Part shown: one piece after another, positions 27,100 through 40,874 of the stretch
Layout: every line of letters starts with the position of its first letter
Numbering within the stretch: the first letter of the stretch is position 1
Assembly (NCBI GenBank): GCA_019186845.1
Contig: JABARW010000030.1
Span: 34,321-98,320 of the forward strand
Direction: 5' to 3'
Source: Planctomycetota bacterium
GTDB taxonomy: Bacteria > Planctomycetota > UBA8742 > UBA2392
Length of the DNA: 64,000 nucleotides
Translations under genes and position numbers: made by a program
The notes under the pieces: model-generated
What the model saw: only the letters and a program-made list of their open reading frames with translations
Told to the model about the DNA's origin: nothing
The model's database searches: none

Positions 27100-28272
27100 C
27101 TAACGCTCGCCCAATTGCAACAGGGCGGACTGCACTTTTTCGAGCAGGCCCGCCAACTCAGCCTGGGGCGCCTCCTCAGATTCGGGGTCGATGGCCTTGT
27201 CCAGGGCCTGGTGCGCGGCATTCAACAACTCCCGGCGCCTCGCCAAAGAGCCGTGCCGGGCGTGATGGGCAGCCAGCGCAGAGAACGCAAGCAGTCGAGC
27301 ATAACTCATGGGGTCCAGCGCCGACGCCTCCAGCGTGGGCAACTTGCCCCAGGTCTCGTCACGGAGGCGGTCGCCCCAGCGGGCGGCATCCTGCCACTGT
27401 TCCTGCTGGAAGTGATGGGTTACGGCGGCCGCAATGACCGTATTGCGCAGCCAGGCGTTGCCCGCTTTCACGGAAGCGCCATAGGCTTCATCAAGGTACT
27501 CGATGGCGGTCTGGCGGCTGTCAGCCCTGAAGCACAACAGCGCGGAGTCCAGCGCCATCAGCGCCAGGCCTGCCGGGTCATCAACTTCGCGCGCGCGGCT
27601 GTAGCCCAGGCGGGCAAAGCGCAGCGCGCGCTGATACTGCTCAGCCTTGACGAAGGCGCGAAGCGCAAAGCGTGCGGCCTCCACATAGCGGGCGTGGGCC
27701 TCGGCCCGTTCGTAGTGGCCCAGCGAAGAGAGCATGTCCGCCTCGGCTTGATCGAGGTTTTCCGCGCCGAGGCTGCACAGGCAGCGTGCCATGGCGGCAT
27801 CGGCCAGCAGGCGCGCGTCCTGGGTGCTCGCCTCCTCGACGGCCCGGATCAGGGCCTCGGCGCGGCTGGCATCGCGCTGAGGGCCCGGCCCGCCCCAGCA
27901 CTCGGCGATCTTGAGATTGATGTAGTGACGCTCGCGCACGGCGGAATCGTCGAGCTTGGCCTTCACGCCCGACAGCACGACTGCGGCCGCGGCCCGCTTC
28001 CCTTCGCGGGCATAGGTCTCGGCCATCAGAAAGCGTGCCGCAAATGGGGAAAGCGCGTAGTCGGACTCTGCCGAGCGGTCTTTCAGGAGTGGCGGGGGAT
28101 TCTCCTCAGGCTCGGGCGCGGGCTTCTGGGGAGGGGGCTTGGGCGCCACGGGATCGGGTCTGGCGGGTTGTTCGCTGCCCCCTGAACTGGCCACTTGCGG
28201 GGCGCGTTGCGGGGCCTCGGCGGCGCAACCAGAGACCAGCAAGCCAAGAAGAAGCAGTGTCCTGTGTTTCAT
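27100..28272 (-). CDS. Lipoprotein with Pro-rich linker and helical (TPR-like) repeats
   Basis: 390 residues from ATG 28272. Residues 1-16 are a lipoprotein signal (KHRTLLLLGLLVSGC, lipobox LVSGC). A Pro/Glu linker follows (PDPVAPKPPPQKPAPEPEEN, about residues 38-62), then Ala-rich helix pairs resembling TPRs from about residue 70 to the end. It lies on the same strand between rpoC and rpsL, where most bacteria have nothing or a small ribosomal protein gene. Function unknown; envelope scaffold is a reasonable guess. Confidence 0.75.
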   Translation of the reverse strand: MKHRTLLLLGLLVSGCAAEAPQRAPQVASSGGSEQPARPDPVAPKPPPQKPAPEPEENPPPLLKDRSAESDYALSPFAARFLMAETYAREGKRAAAAVVLSGVKAKLDDSAVRERHYINLKIAECWGGPGPQRDASRAEALIRAVEEASTQDARLLADAAMARCLCSLGAENLDQAEADMLSSLGHYERAEAHARYVEAARFALRAFVKAEQYQRALRFARLGYSRAREVDDPAGLALMALDSALLCFRADSRQTAIEYLDEAYGASVKAGNAWLRNTVIAAAVTHHFQQEQWQDAARWGDRLRDETWGKLPTLEASALDPMSYARLLAFSALAAHHARHGSLARRRELLNAAHQALDKAIDPESEEAPQAELAGLLEKVQSALLQLGER

Positions 28273-28337
28273 CGAGCGCTCGAAAACAGAAGAGGCGTGG
28301 CCCAAGGCCACGCCTCCAGTGTAGCACCGCTGCCGCT

Positions 28338-32546
<4,209 letters not shown>

Positions 32547-32665
32547 GTGTAGCGCCTCTATGTAGTGCGCCGGCTCCGGCGCGGGTCATTTCCGTTCCTG
32601 CCTCGTGCATCGTGTCCCGGCGCTGCTCCGAAAAGAGCTGGCCGCGCCAGACACGCAGCACGCCC

Positions 32666-35600
32666 TTACTCCTTCACCACGTCGCTGACGGTGCTGCCGT
32701 CCTTGCGGTGCAGTGTCATGTTCAGGGCCAGGCCCTTGATCTCGTTCACCAGCACGTCAAACGACACCGGGGTGCCGGGCTCGAGCACGTTCTCGCCCTT
32801 GACCATGCTTTCGTAGATCTTGGTGCGGCCCTCGACGTCGTCGGACTTCACGGTCAGCAGCTCCTGCAGCACGTTGGCCGCGCCGTAGGCTTCCAGCGCC
32901 CAGACTTCCATTTCGCCAAAACGCTGGCCGCCGCTGCGGGCCTTGCCGCCCAGGGGCTGCTGCGTGATGAGCGAGTAGGGGCCCGTAGCGCGGGCGTGGA
33001 CTTTGTCGTCCACCAGGTGGTGCAGCTTCATCATGTACATGTAGCCCACGGAGACCTTCTGCTCGAAGGGCTGGCCGGTGCGCCCGTCATACAGCACGGA
33101 CTTGCCGTCTTCGTCGAGGCCGGCCTCCTTGAGCATGGCCGTGATGTCCTGTTCCGAGGCGCCATTGAACACCGGCGTAATGCAGCGCAGACCCAGCTTG
33201 CGCGCCGCAAAGCCCAGGTGCAGCTCGAAGAGCTGGCCCACGTTCATGCGCGAGGGCACGCCCAGGGGGTTTAGCACCATCTGCACGGGGGTGCCGTCGG
33301 CGAGGAAAGGCATGTCCTCGACCTTCATGATCTTGGAGACCACGCCCTTGTTGCCGTGGCGGCCGGCGAACTTGTCGCCCACCGACAGCGTGCGCTTGGT
33401 GGCCAGTTCAACGACCACCTTCTCGAGCACACCCGTGGGCAACTCGTCGCCACGCGTGAGCTTGTGCACCACGCGGTTGAGTTTCTGCTCGGCCGTGCGC
33501 ACCTTCTTGCGGCAGCGCGAAATGGCCTCTTCCACCAGGCGCACGGAACGGCCGGAAGCGCCGAAGGCCTCGGCGTCCAGGTTTTCCATCACCGTGGCCA
33601 CTTCCTCAGCGGTCAGAGAGCCGCGCTCCTCGTCCGTGAGGATGCGCTTGAGAACCTTGCGGCCCGATTTGGGCTTCTCGCCCAGGGCCTCCTCAAGCTC
33701 GACCATGAGCAGGGCAAACTGCTCGCGCGCGGCCGCCAGATACTCTTCCGTGGCCCGCTTCTGCTCGAGTTTGACCTGCTTCTTCTCTTCCTCGGTCTGG
33801 GCGATGCGCTTGGAGAAGCGCTGGGTGTTGATGACGACGCCGTAGCTGCCGGCCGGCACTTCCAGGGAGTCGTTCTTCACGTCTTCGCCGGCCTTGCCGA
33901 AGATGGCGTGCAGCAGCTTTTCTTCGGGCGTGAGTTCACTCTTGGACTTCGGGGCCACCTTGCCCACAAGGATGTCGCCGGGGCCGACGCGGGTGCCGAT
34001 GCGGATCACGCCGCCCTCGTCAAGGTTCTTGCGCTGGCGCTCGCCCACGTGCGGAATCTCGGGCGTGAACTCTTCGCGGCCCAGCTTGGTCTCGCGAATC
34101 TCGATCTCGAAGTCCTCGATGTGGATCGAGGTAAACGTATCGCGGGCCAGCAGCTCTTCGCTAACCAGGATGGCGTCTTCGAAGTTGTAGCCGTCCCAGG
34201 GCATGAAGGCGAGGAGGATGTTGCGGCCCAGCGCCAGCTCGCCGTGGTGGGTGGCCGCGCCGTCCGCGATCACGTCGCCCTTCTTGACGCGGTCGCCTTC
34301 CTTCACGACGGGAACCTGGTTGAGGCAGGTGCGCTCGTTGAGGCCGACGAACTTGCGCAGGGTGTAAATCTCGTCGCCGATGATGATTTCCTTGCAGTCC
34401 GCGTAGCGCACCACGCCGTCGGCCTTGGCGCGCAGCACCATGCCCGAGTTGACGGCCACATGGCGTTCCATGCCGGTGCCGACCAGAGGCAGCTCCGTCA
34501 GAAGCAGCGGAACGGCTTGGCGCTGCATGTTCGAACCCATCAAGGCGCGGTTGGCGTCGTCGTGCTCAAGGAACGGGATCAGCGCGGCAGATACACCCAC
34601 CATCTGCATGGAGCTGACGTCCACCAGTTCGATTTCCCTGGCGCCGACCGTGATGAAATCGTGGCCCTTGCGTGCCGTGATGTGGTCACCCAGCAGGTTG
34701 CCCTTGTCGTCGACCCTGATGTCGGCCGGGGCGATGACCTTGTGGGTCTCTTCGTCGGCGCGCAGGTAGACCACTTCCTCCGTCACGCGGCCGTTCTTGA
34801 CGGTGCGGTAGGGCGTGACCAGGAAGCCGTAGTCGTCGGTCTGGGCGTAGGTGCACAGGGACGAAATCAGGCCGATGTTCGTGCCTTCCGGCGTCTCGAT
34901 GGGGCAGATGCGGCCGTAGTGCGAAATGTGAACGTCGCGCACTTCAAAGCCCGCGCGCTTGCGGTTGAGGCCGCCCGGGCCCAGGGCCGAGAGGCGGCGC
35001 TCATGGGTCAGCTGGCTCAGCGGGTTGGTCTGGTCCACGACCTGCGACAGCTCGCCGCGGCCGAAGAAGAAGGCCACGGCCGTGCTGATGGTCTTGGCAT
35101 TGATCAGGTTGCGCGGCGTGGGCTGCTCTTCCAGGTTCATGCGCTCCTGGACGTTCTTCTTGAGCTTGAGAAAGCCCTTGCGCAGCTCGTCGCACACCAG
35201 CTCGTCGATGGTCTTGACGCGGCGGTTGCCGAGGTGGTCGATGTCGTCCGTGACGGCATTGGTGCCGGGCTTGCGCAGCTTGAGCAGGTAGTCGATGGCA
35301 AACTTGATGTCATCGGGCTGCAGGCTCTGCTTGTTTTCGTCGATGTCGCTGCCGAACTTGCGGTTGAGGCGGAAGCGCCCCACGCGTCCCAGGCGGTAGC
35401 GGGTGTCGTCGTAGAACTTCTCGTCGAACAGCGCGCTGGCCTTTTCCTTGGAAACGGGGTTGCCGGGCCGCAGGCGCAGGTAGATGCGCTCCAGGGCCTC
35501 TTCCTGGTTGGTCGTCGGGTCTTCCTGCAGGGAGTTGAGGATAATGGGGTCTTCGACCTCGGTGATGATCTCGACTTCCTTGACCTTCGACTTGACGATG

Positions 35601-36415
35601 TTCTTGGCCACGTCCGCCGAGATCAGAGTGCCGCCCTCTGCGATGATTTCACCCGTGTCCGGGTCCACGACGTCATTGACGGCGTAGCGGTTCTTGAGGG
35701 CGCTGACGGCCTTTTCCGTCCCGGTTTTGACCTTCTTGGTCGGGTAGAACTGCCGGATGATGGCCTCGTTCGTGCTGAGGTCGGGGCTCATGGCGCGGAA
35801 GAAGGTCATTGCGCTGAACTTGCCGCTCTGGTCAATGCGGATGCTCAACGTCTCCTTCTTGGTCACGGCCACTTCGATCCACGAGCCGCGCTCGGGGATG
35901 ATCCAGCACTGGTGTAGCTTGCGGTTGTCCGCGCTGACCTCAAAGCCGAAGTCAATGCCGGGCGAGCGGTGGAGCTGGTTGACGATGACACGTTCGGCAC
36001 CGTTGATGATGAACTCGCCGCCGCCAATCATCAGGGGCAGCTCGCCGAGATAGACATCCTCATCAATGCTCTTGCTGTCGCGATTGAGGCGCAGCTTGAC
36101 CATGAGCGGGGCGCCGAAGGTCAGCTTCAGCGCGCGGCACTCGTCTGGCGTGTAGCGGGGCTCGCCGAGGTCATAGCTGATGAACTCGAGCCCGATGCTC
36201 TGGTCGTAGCTCTTGATCGGGAAGATTTCATTGATGACGGATTGCAGGCCCATGGGGGCGCGCCGGCTCTGCGGCACGTCGGCCTGCAGGAAGCGCGCAT
36301 AGCTATCCGTCTGAAGTTTGACCAGATTGGGCAGGTCCACCACGCCCATCGTGCGTCCGAAATTCTTGACCGGCGTGGTGTTTGTGACCCGCTGAGTTTC
36401 GTCAACGACCGCCAT
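32666..36415 (-). CDS. rpoB: RNA polymerase beta subunit
   Basis: 1249 residues. Fork and rifampicin regions: [20 protein letters not shown] then [20 protein letters not shown]. Asp461, His471 and Ser476 equal E. coli D516, H526 and S531; E455 and V459 differ from Q510 and F514. Also [15 protein letters not shown], and [17 protein letters not shown] near the active site and [12 protein letters not shown] near the end. A 315-nt structured spacer separates it from rplL. Confidence 0.99.
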   Translation of the reverse strand: MAVVDETQRVTNTTPVKNFGRTMGVVDLPNLVKLQTDSYARFLQADVPQSRRAPMGLQSVINEIFPIKSYDQSIGLEFISYDLGEPRYTPDECRALKLTFGAPLMVKLRLNRDSKSIDEDVYLGELPLMIGGGEFIINGAERVIVNQLHRSPGIDFGFEVSADNRKLHQCWIIPERGSWIEVAVTKKETLSIRIDQSGKFSAMTFFRAMSPDLSTNEAIIRQFYPTKKVKTGTEKAVSALKNRYAVNDVVDPDTGEIIAEGGTLISADVAKNIVKSKVKEVEIITEVEDPIILNSLQEDPTTNQEEALERIYLRLRPGNPVSKEKASALFDEKFYDDTRYRLGRVGRFRLNRKFGSDIDENKQSLQPDDIKFAIDYLLKLRKPGTNAVTDDIDHLGNRRVKTIDELVCDELRKGFLKLKKNVQERMNLEEQPTPRNLINAKTISTAVAFFFGRGELSQVVDQTNPLSQLTHERRLSALGPGGLNRKRAGFEVRDVHISHYGRICPIETPEGTNIGLISSLCTYAQTDDYGFLVTPYRTVKNGRVTEEVVYLRADEETHKVIAPADIRVDDKGNLLGDHITARKGHDFITVGAREIELVDVSSMQMVGVSAALIPFLEHDDANRALMGSNMQRQAVPLLLTELPLVGTGMERHVAVNSGMVLRAKADGVVRYADCKEIIIGDEIYTLRKFVGLNERTCLNQVPVVKEGDRVKKGDVIADGAATHHGELALGRNILLAFMPWDGYNFEDAILVSEELLARDTFTSIHIEDFEIEIRETKLGREEFTPEIPHVGERQRKNLDEGGVIRIGTRVGPGDILVGKVAPKSKSELTPEEKLLHAIFGKAGEDVKNDSLEVPAGSYGVVINTQRFSKRIAQTEEEKKQVKLEQKRATEEYLAAAREQFALLMVELEEALGEKPKSGRKVLKRILTDEERGSLTAEEVATVMENLDAEAFGASGRSVRLVEEAISRCRKKVRTAEQKLNRVVHKLTRGDELPTGVLEKVVVELATKRTLSVGDKFAGRHGNKGVVSKIMKVEDMPFLADGTPVQMVLNPLGVPSRMNVGQLFELHLGFAARKLGLRCITPVFNGASEQDITAMLKEAGLDEDGKSVLYDGRTGQPFEQKVSVGYMYMMKLHHLVDDKVHARATGPYSLITQQPLGGKARSGGQRFGEMEVWALEAYGAANVLQELLTVKSDDVEGRTKIYESMVKGENVLEPGTPVSFDVLVNEIKGLALNMTLHRKDGSTVSDVVKE

Positions 36416-36730
36416 GATGACTCCAGTTTGCTGTGCGACCGAAGCTCCCCGTCGTGTGGGGGAGCGACACTGCCGCGCGCTGTCTTCCTGCAGGCGCCGG
36501 GGATTTGGCCCCGCATCGCCGTGATCAAAACATTGGCACTGCCTGAACCTTTAAACACAACCGGGGCATTTTGGCCGGGGAGCCAAAAGCCCTTGCATTT
36601 TGAACTTGCTGCCTGATTTCCCGGTGGGCCCTGGCCGTTCCCTTACGGCCGGGGGCGCACCCTTCTGATTTCAGGCGCTCGTACGGTTGTGGGGCCGTGG
36701 CGCGGCAAGCCGCGCCACGGCAATTCGGGA
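36416..36730 (-). other. 315-nt rplL-rpoB spacer with attenuator-like hairpins
   Basis: No gene is seen. A perfect 12-bp hairpin lies at 36695-36720, 10 nt after the rplL stop (stem CCGTGGCGCGGC; CUUG tetraloop in RNA) without a T-run. A second hairpin at 36569-36588 (TTTTGGC, loop CGGGGA, GCCAAAA) is nearer rpoB. E. coli has a partial terminator and an RNase III site in this same spacer; similar dosing of rpoBC against L7/L12 is a reasonable inference. Confidence 0.6.
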
Positions 36731-37132
36731 CTACTTCAACTCGACCTTGGCGCCGGCCTCTTCCAGCTTCTTCTTGAGGCCTTCGGCTTCGTCCTTGGGC
36801 AGGTTTTCCTTCACCGGCTTGGGAGCGCCTTCGACCAGGGCCTTGGCTTCCGCCAGGCCAAGGCCGGTGGCCTCGCGCACGACCTTGATGACCGGGATCT
36901 TCTTGTCCGCGGCGGCCAGGCTGGCCAGCACCACGGTGAACTCGGTCTTGGCAGCCGCAGCGGCCGGAGCAGCACCACCGCCGCCACCAGCCGGGGCAGC
37001 CACGGCAACCGCGGCGGCCTGGGCCTTGACGTCGAACTTCTCTTCGAACGCCTTCACGAAGTCACGGACCTCAAGCAGGTTCCAGCTTGCCACCTCGTTG
37101 AGGACCTTCTCGATCTTTTCAGCAACGGCCAT
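36731..37132 (-). CDS. rplL: Ribosomal protein bL12 (L7/L12)
   Basis: 133 residues from ATG 37132 ([20 protein letters not shown]); an in-frame upstream start would add 41 non-conserved residues. N-terminal dimer domain, an Ala/Gly hinge ([18 protein letters not shown]) and the C-terminal factor-binding domain with [20 protein letters not shown] and [14 protein letters not shown]. It forms the stalk that recruits translation GTPases with L10. Confidence 0.98.
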   Translation of the reverse strand: MAVAEKIEKVLNEVASWNLLEVRDFVKAFEEKFDVKAQAAAVAVAAPAGGGGGAAPAAAAAKTEFTVVLASLAAADKKIPVIKVVREATGLGLAEAKALVEGAPKPVKENLPKDEAEGLKKKLEEAGAKVELK

Positions 37133-37220
37133 GTCACACTCCTCGTTTTCGCAGTAATCGGGCGGGATGGTCCCGTCCTCCTGCTTGCAGATTGCACACG
37201 CAGCCTGCAGTTCGCAGCCA

Positions 37221-37262
37221 GCTTTGGAAACCGTCCTTTCGGACCGCCTCCCCATTCCAAGC
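37221..37262 (-). other. Stem-loop in rplJ-rplL spacer
   Basis: GCTTTGGAA (37221-37229) faces TTCCAAGC (37255-37262), and inside is GTCC GAAA GGAC (- strand), a GNRA-capped hairpin. The flanks on both sides are made of CAGCAAGCAGCCAGC-like words that can also pair. It lies in the 174-nt gap before rplL. Confidence 0.55.
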
Positions 37263-37306
37263 CGGCTGCTGGCTGCTTGCTGCCGGCGGACAGAAATTGA
37301 CCAAAA

Positions 37307-37873
37307 CTACGCCTGGGGCTGAGCTTTCTCCAGCTTCTCGGCCAGGGCATTGAAACCATAAGCCACCTGGGCATATCCGGCCTGGAACGCTGCCGCCAGT
37401 TTCTGGGGCACGGCCAGGAAGTCGCCGGCCAGGGTGCTGAGCAGCTCGCGGCGACCGGGCAATGAGGCCGAAGCCTCCACCTGGGCGACGTCCAGCACGT
37501 CCTTGCCCATCTGGCCGCCCTTGAGCTTGATGGTGTTCTTGTGCTCGGCCAGCCACTTCTGGGTGAATTTGGCAACGTCCACGGTGCCGTCGCCGCCGAA
37601 AATCAGGCCTGAGGCGCCCTTGAGCACGCGTTGCTTCTTGGGCAGCTTGGCGTCGTGCTCGATGAGGGGCTTGAGCCCGCGCTCCTTCAAAGCGTGGACG
37701 GCAATGGAGTTCTTGACCACTTCCATCTGAAGCTTGGCCTTGCGCAGCTCGGCGCGGAACAGCGCCATTTTCTCGCTGTTCAGACCCTGGTAATCGATGA
37801 CGACCACGTTATCGATCGGACCCAGTTTGCGGTCGAGCTGGCTCTTCAGCATTACATTCAGTGCATTGGGCAT
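37307..37873 (-). CDS. rplJ: Ribosomal protein uL10
   Basis: 188 residues. Blocks: [56 protein letters not shown] and [21 protein letters not shown]10 is the stalk base that holds L7/L12 dimers. Only 21 nt separate it from rplA, leaving no room for the long L10-binding leader known from E. coli. Confidence 0.95.
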   Translation of the reverse strand: MPNALNVMLKSQLDRKLGPIDNVVVIDYQGLNSEKMALFRAELRKAKLQMEVVKNSIAVHALKERGLKPLIEHDAKLPKKQRVLKGASGLIFGGDGTVDVAKFTQKWLAEHKNTIKLKGGQMGKDVLDVAQVEASASLPGRRELLSTLAGDFLAVPQKLAAAFQAGYAQVAYGFNALAEKLEKAQPQA

Positions 37874-37894
37874 GTTCGCTCTCCGGCTCTCGCG

Positions 37895-38605
37895 CTACTC
37901 TTCGGCCGCGGCCTGCTGTTCCACGGCCACCGAAACTCCGGGGCTCATTGTGGAAGCCACGCTGACGCGCTCAATGAAATGGCCCTTGACCGTCGAAGGA
38001 CGCAGCGACTGCACATGGTTCACGATGTGCTTCAGATTGTCCGCCAGCTTGGCGGCGGCAAAACTGCGCTTGCCAATCGGCACGTGGATGTTGCCGCCGG
38101 CGTCCGTACGGTACTCAACCTTGCCGGCGACGAATTCCTTGACCGCCTGCTCCACGTTCTCTGTCACCGTGCCGGCCTTGGGCGTAGGCATCAGGTTCTT
38201 GGGGCCCAGGATCTTGCCCAGGCGGCCCACATTACGCATCTGATTGGGGTGTGCGATGGCGACGTCGAAATCCAGCCAACCGCCCTCCACTTCCTTGGCC
38301 AGTTCGGCCCCGCCGACCTTGATGGCCCCGGCCTTGAGCGCGGCTTCGGCATCCTTGCCTTCCGCAAACGCGATCACGCGCATGCTCTTGCCCAGGCCGT
38401 GCGGCAGGGAAACCGCGCCGCGCAGATTCTGCTCGGCCTTCTTGGGGTCCACGTTGAGCTTGATGGCCAGGTTGACGGTCTCGTCAAACTTCGCCTTGGG
38501 GAAGCTCGAAAGGATTTTCACCGCCTCGTCCGCGGTGTAACGCTGGCCCGCGACCACAGCCTTGGCCGCGTCGCGATACCTCTTGCTGCGCTTGCGTTCT
38601 TTCAT
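37895..38605 (-). CDS. rplA: Ribosomal protein uL1
   Basis: 236 residues from ATG 38605 ([20 protein letters not shown]); a GTG six nt upstream is also in frame. Blocks: [80 protein letters not shown]1 moves deacylated tRNA through the E site and often represses its own mRNA. Follows rplK. Confidence 0.97.
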   Translation of the reverse strand: MKERKRSKRYRDAAKAVVAGQRYTADEAVKILSSFPKAKFDETVNLAIKLNVDPKKAEQNLRGAVSLPHGLGKSMRVIAFAEGKDAEAALKAGAIKVGGAELAKEVEGGWLDFDVAIAHPNQMRNVGRLGKILGPKNLMPTPKAGTVTENVEQAVKEFVAGKVEYRTDAGGNIHVPIGKRSFAAAKLADNLKHIVNHVQSLRPSTVKGHFIERVSVASTMSPGVSVAVEQQAAAEE

Positions 38606-38709
38606 GTTCACTCTCGTTGGCAGTCTGTTGCTGTCTTCTGCCCTGTTTGCGCGACACCGACAGTCCGTGCCACGCCTGCCGAAATCGACGGCCCGTCCCT
38701 GCGATCTTG

Positions 38710-39135
38710 CTAGTCCACGACCTGCACGCCCATGCTGCGTGCAGTACCGGCGACCACGCGCACGGCAGCCTCGAGGCTGCCCGCGTTGAGGTCGTTCATT
38801 TTTGCCTTGGCCACTTCCTCAAGCTGCTTGCGCGTTACCGTACCGACCTTTTCGCGGCCGGGCATCTTGGCGCCCTTTTCAATCTTCATGGCCGTGCGGA
38901 TCAGCACCGAGGCCGGCGGGCTCTTGATGATGAACTCGAAGGACTTGTCCTTAAAGATCGTGATTTCGATGGGCAGCGTCATCCCCATCTTGTCACGCGA
39001 GCGGTCGTTGAACTGCTTCACGAACGCGGCAATGTTCACGCCGTGCTGGCCCAGCGCCGGACCTACCGGCGGAGCCGGCGTTGCCTGCCCGCCGGGGCAC
39101 TGCAATTTGACCTTTGCGACGATTTCTTTAGCCAT
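38710..39135 (-). CDS. rplK: Ribosomal protein uL11
   Basis: 141 residues. Blocks: [55 protein letters not shown] and [20 protein letters not shown], then [13 protein letters not shown]11 forms the GTPase-associated centre and the thiostrepton site (the Pro-rich N-terminal hinge is kept). Follows nusG. Confidence 0.98.
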   Translation of the reverse strand: MAKEIVAKVKLQCPGGQATPAPPVGPALGQHGVNIAAFVKQFNDRSRDKMGMTLPIEITIFKDKSFEFIIKSPPASVLIRTAMKIEKGAKMPGREKVGTVTRKQLEEVAKAKMNDLNAGSLEAAVRVVAGTARSMGVQVVD

Positions 39136-39235
39136 GACTTGCTCACTTTGATGCGAAGGTGGGTTCTGGACTGGGGCCCTTGATCTGGCGCAGAATCCAA
39201 AGCCCGGAATTCAGAATCCTCAGTCAACGATGCCG

Positions 39236-39814
39236 CTATCCGTGTTCGACCTGCCAGTACTCCAGCCACACCGGAGTGGCGCGGCCAAAAATCGTAACGA
39301 TAACCTTCACCTTGCCCTGCTCCGTGTCCACGTCTTCGACGTTTCCTTCGAATCCGTCGAAGGGCCCGTCCTTGATCTTGACGGCGTCGCCCTTCTTGAA
39401 ATCGATCTTGACTTCCTTTTCCTCGCCCTCAGGCTTGGGCTCGGAAATCTTGAGAATCTTGCGCACGTCGTCGTCGCTCATGGGTACGGGCTTGTCACGG
39501 TCGCCCACGAAATCGCCCACGCCGGGCGTCTCGCGGATCAGGTGATAGGCCTGCCCGTTGATCTTGTAGCGCTGGTCGGCGTCATCTTCCTGGGCCTCGA
39601 TGGTGTCGATCTCGAGGTAAAGGTAGCCGGGATAGACCTTGCGCGTGCGTTCACGCTTCTTGCCGCCCTTGATTTCCTGCACCGTTTCGGTGGGGATGAC
39701 CATGCGGCCAAACAGCGTCTCGAGCCCGTGAGACTTCACGCGCTTCTGCAGGTTCTCCTGGATCTTCTCCTCCCGGGAACTCTGCACCCTCAAGACGTAC
39801 CACATCAACCCCAT
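39236..39814 (-). CDS. nusG: Transcription antitermination factor NusG
   Basis: 192 residues from ATG 39814; an ATG at 39805 would give 189. NGN domain: MWYVLRVQSSREEKIQENLQ, ERTRKVYPGYLYLEIDTIEA, HLIRETPGVGDFVGD. C-terminal KOW: FKKGDAVKIKDGPFDGFEGN, VEDVDTEQGKVKVIVTIFGR. It binds RNA polymerase and couples it to the ribosome through S10. Follows secE, as nearly always. Confidence 0.97.
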   Translation of the reverse strand: MGLMWYVLRVQSSREEKIQENLQKRVKSHGLETLFGRMVIPTETVQEIKGGKKRERTRKVYPGYLYLEIDTIEAQEDDADQRYKINGQAYHLIRETPGVGDFVGDRDKPVPMSDDDVRKILKISEPKPEGEEKEVKIDFKKGDAVKIKDGPFDGFEGNVEDVDTEQGKVKVIVTIFGRATPVWLEYWQVEHG

Positions 39815-39854
39815 GGCCAACTCGATTCTCTTTAGAGCGTCTGTCTTCGTTGAA

Positions 39855-40415
39855 CTACTTCTTGGGCGTCTCCGACCTGCGCGGTGCGGCGTCATCCTGC
39901 GGCGGGTCGAGGCGCAGCACCATGGTGACCACGCGGCCCCAGCCCACGTTCTGCCAGGGTTGCTTCTGCAGCACACCCACGGTGAAGCTGAAGGTCAGGT
40001 CCATCACGAAAATGATGGCGGCAAACCACGCCACGTAATAGAGCGTGACGGCCGTAGCGCGCTTGACCTCGGGTTTGGAGGCCCAGCGCACCTTCTTCAG
40101 CTCCGCCTCCGTGGCGATCAGCAGGTCGGCAAAGCGCGGCGTGTTGAGATAGGCCCGCAGCCCGGCCAGACCCGCCACAAACACACCCAAGGCGATGAAC
40201 AGGCTGGGCGTGATCCACTCGGTCAGGGGCCCGCCGCCCTTGACAACGGAGGAGCCAAACCAGGGGTCGTCAATACCCAGCAGGCGGTCCAAGCGGGTGT
40301 TGCCATAGTGAAACATCGCATAGCAGCACCAGATCAACAGGCCCAGCAGCAGCAGCAGCGCAAAGGAACGCGCCTGCCTGCCTGCCCCACGCCTGTAGTT
40401 CTCGAACACCGCCAT
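39855..40415 (-). CDS. secE: Protein translocase subunit SecE (three-helix form)
   Basis: 186 residues. Two extra membrane segments come first (SFALLLLLGLLIWCCYAMFH at about 17-36 and PSLFIALGVFVAGLAGLRAY at about 69-88), then the conserved SecE core: the amphipathic stretch ATEAELKKVRWASKPEVKRA and a final membrane helix TLYYVAWFAAIIFVMDLTFS. Most bacterial SecE has one helix; the E. coli-type has three. Adjacent to nusG and tRNA-Trp. Confidence 0.92.
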   Translation of the reverse strand: MAVFENYRRGAGRQARSFALLLLLGLLIWCCYAMFHYGNTRLDRLLGIDDPWFGSSVVKGGGPLTEWITPSLFIALGVFVAGLAGLRAYLNTPRFADLLIATEAELKKVRWASKPEVKRATAVTLYYVAWFAAIIFVMDLTFSFTVGVLQKQPWQNVGWGRVVTMVLRLDPPQDDAAPRRSETPKK

Positions 40416-40444
40416 GTTGCCTCTCCGTCCTTACTTCCAGGTTC

Positions 40445-40520
40445 TGGCACGGCGGGAGGGAATCGAACCCCCAACCTGCGGTTTTGGAAACCGCTGCTCT
40501 GCCAGTTGAGCTACCGCCGT
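40445..40520 (-). tRNA. trnW: tRNA-Trp (anticodon CCA)
   Basis: 76 nt including an encoded 3' CCA. Acceptor ACGGCGG pairs with CCGCCGT, discriminator G. Anticodon CCA at 40485-40487 inside the loop TTCCAAA. T-arm GGGGG TTCGATT CCCTC. Located between rpmG and secE as in many bacteria. Confidence 0.97.
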
Positions 40521-40540
40521 AGATTCAATCTCGAATGGAT

Positions 40541-40601
40541 AATTGCGAATGTCGAATGCGCTGCCCATCAACTCCCAATTCGACATTGACCATTCGCAAT
40601 T
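40541..40601. repeat. Palindromic spacer between rpmG and tRNA-Trp
   Basis: AATTGCGAATG (40541-40551) is the exact reverse complement of CATTCGCAATT (40591-40601), and TCGAAT pairs with ATTCGA inside. The region is AT-richer than its surroundings and made of repeated GCGAATG/TCGAATG words. Confidence 0.7.
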
Positions 40602-40605
40602 GCCC

Positions 40606-40773
40606 CTACTTCTTCTTTTCCTTGTGCAGCGTGTGCTTCTTCAGCTTGGCGCTGTACTTCTTCAGCTCCAGCTTCTTGATGTTCTGTCCCTTGACGCGCT
40701 TCTGCGTGCGGTAGTGGCGGACGCCGGACTCCGAGCACTCCAGAAACACGTATTCGCGATTCTCACCCGCCAT
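40606..40773 (-). CDS. rpmG: Ribosomal protein bL33 (zinc-lacking form)
   Basis: 55 residues, found by hand. It reads MAGENREYVFLECSESGVRH then YRTQKRVKGQNIKKLELKKY. Only one Cys (C13) remains of the four zinc ligands of C+ L33, so this is the C- form. Position between tuf and tRNA-Trp/secE is the typical rpmG site. L33 sits near the E site of the 50S subunit. Confidence 0.92.
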   Translation of the reverse strand: MAGENREYVFLECSESGVRHYRTQKRVKGQNIKKLELKKYSAKLKKHTLHKEKKK

Positions 40774-40800
40774 GGCTTTCTTCTTTTCGACTCGCGCACC

Positions 40801-40823
40801 GGGGAGGGCGCCAAGCCCTCCCC
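40801..40823 (-). other. Hairpin between tuf and rpmG
   Basis: Stem GGGGAGGGC with GCCCTCCCC (9 bp), loop GCCAA. No T-run follows on the - strand, so it is more likely a processing or attenuation site than a full terminator. Confidence 0.45.
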
Positions 40824-40874
40824 CGATCGCGGGCCCACGCGCTCAGGCGCGGGGCTCTGTTCCGTCTGCCAGGA

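Noticed and set aside
27094..27120. Promoter for rpsL (TTGCAA/TATCCT)
   Set aside because: 15-nt spacer and overlap with coding sequence make it weak; mentioned only in the rpsL entry.
33356..35917. Long + strand ORF (853 codons) across rpoB
   Set aside because: It is the antisense of the strongly conserved rpoB. High GC codon bias removes stops on the opposite strand; the protein has no recognisable domain.
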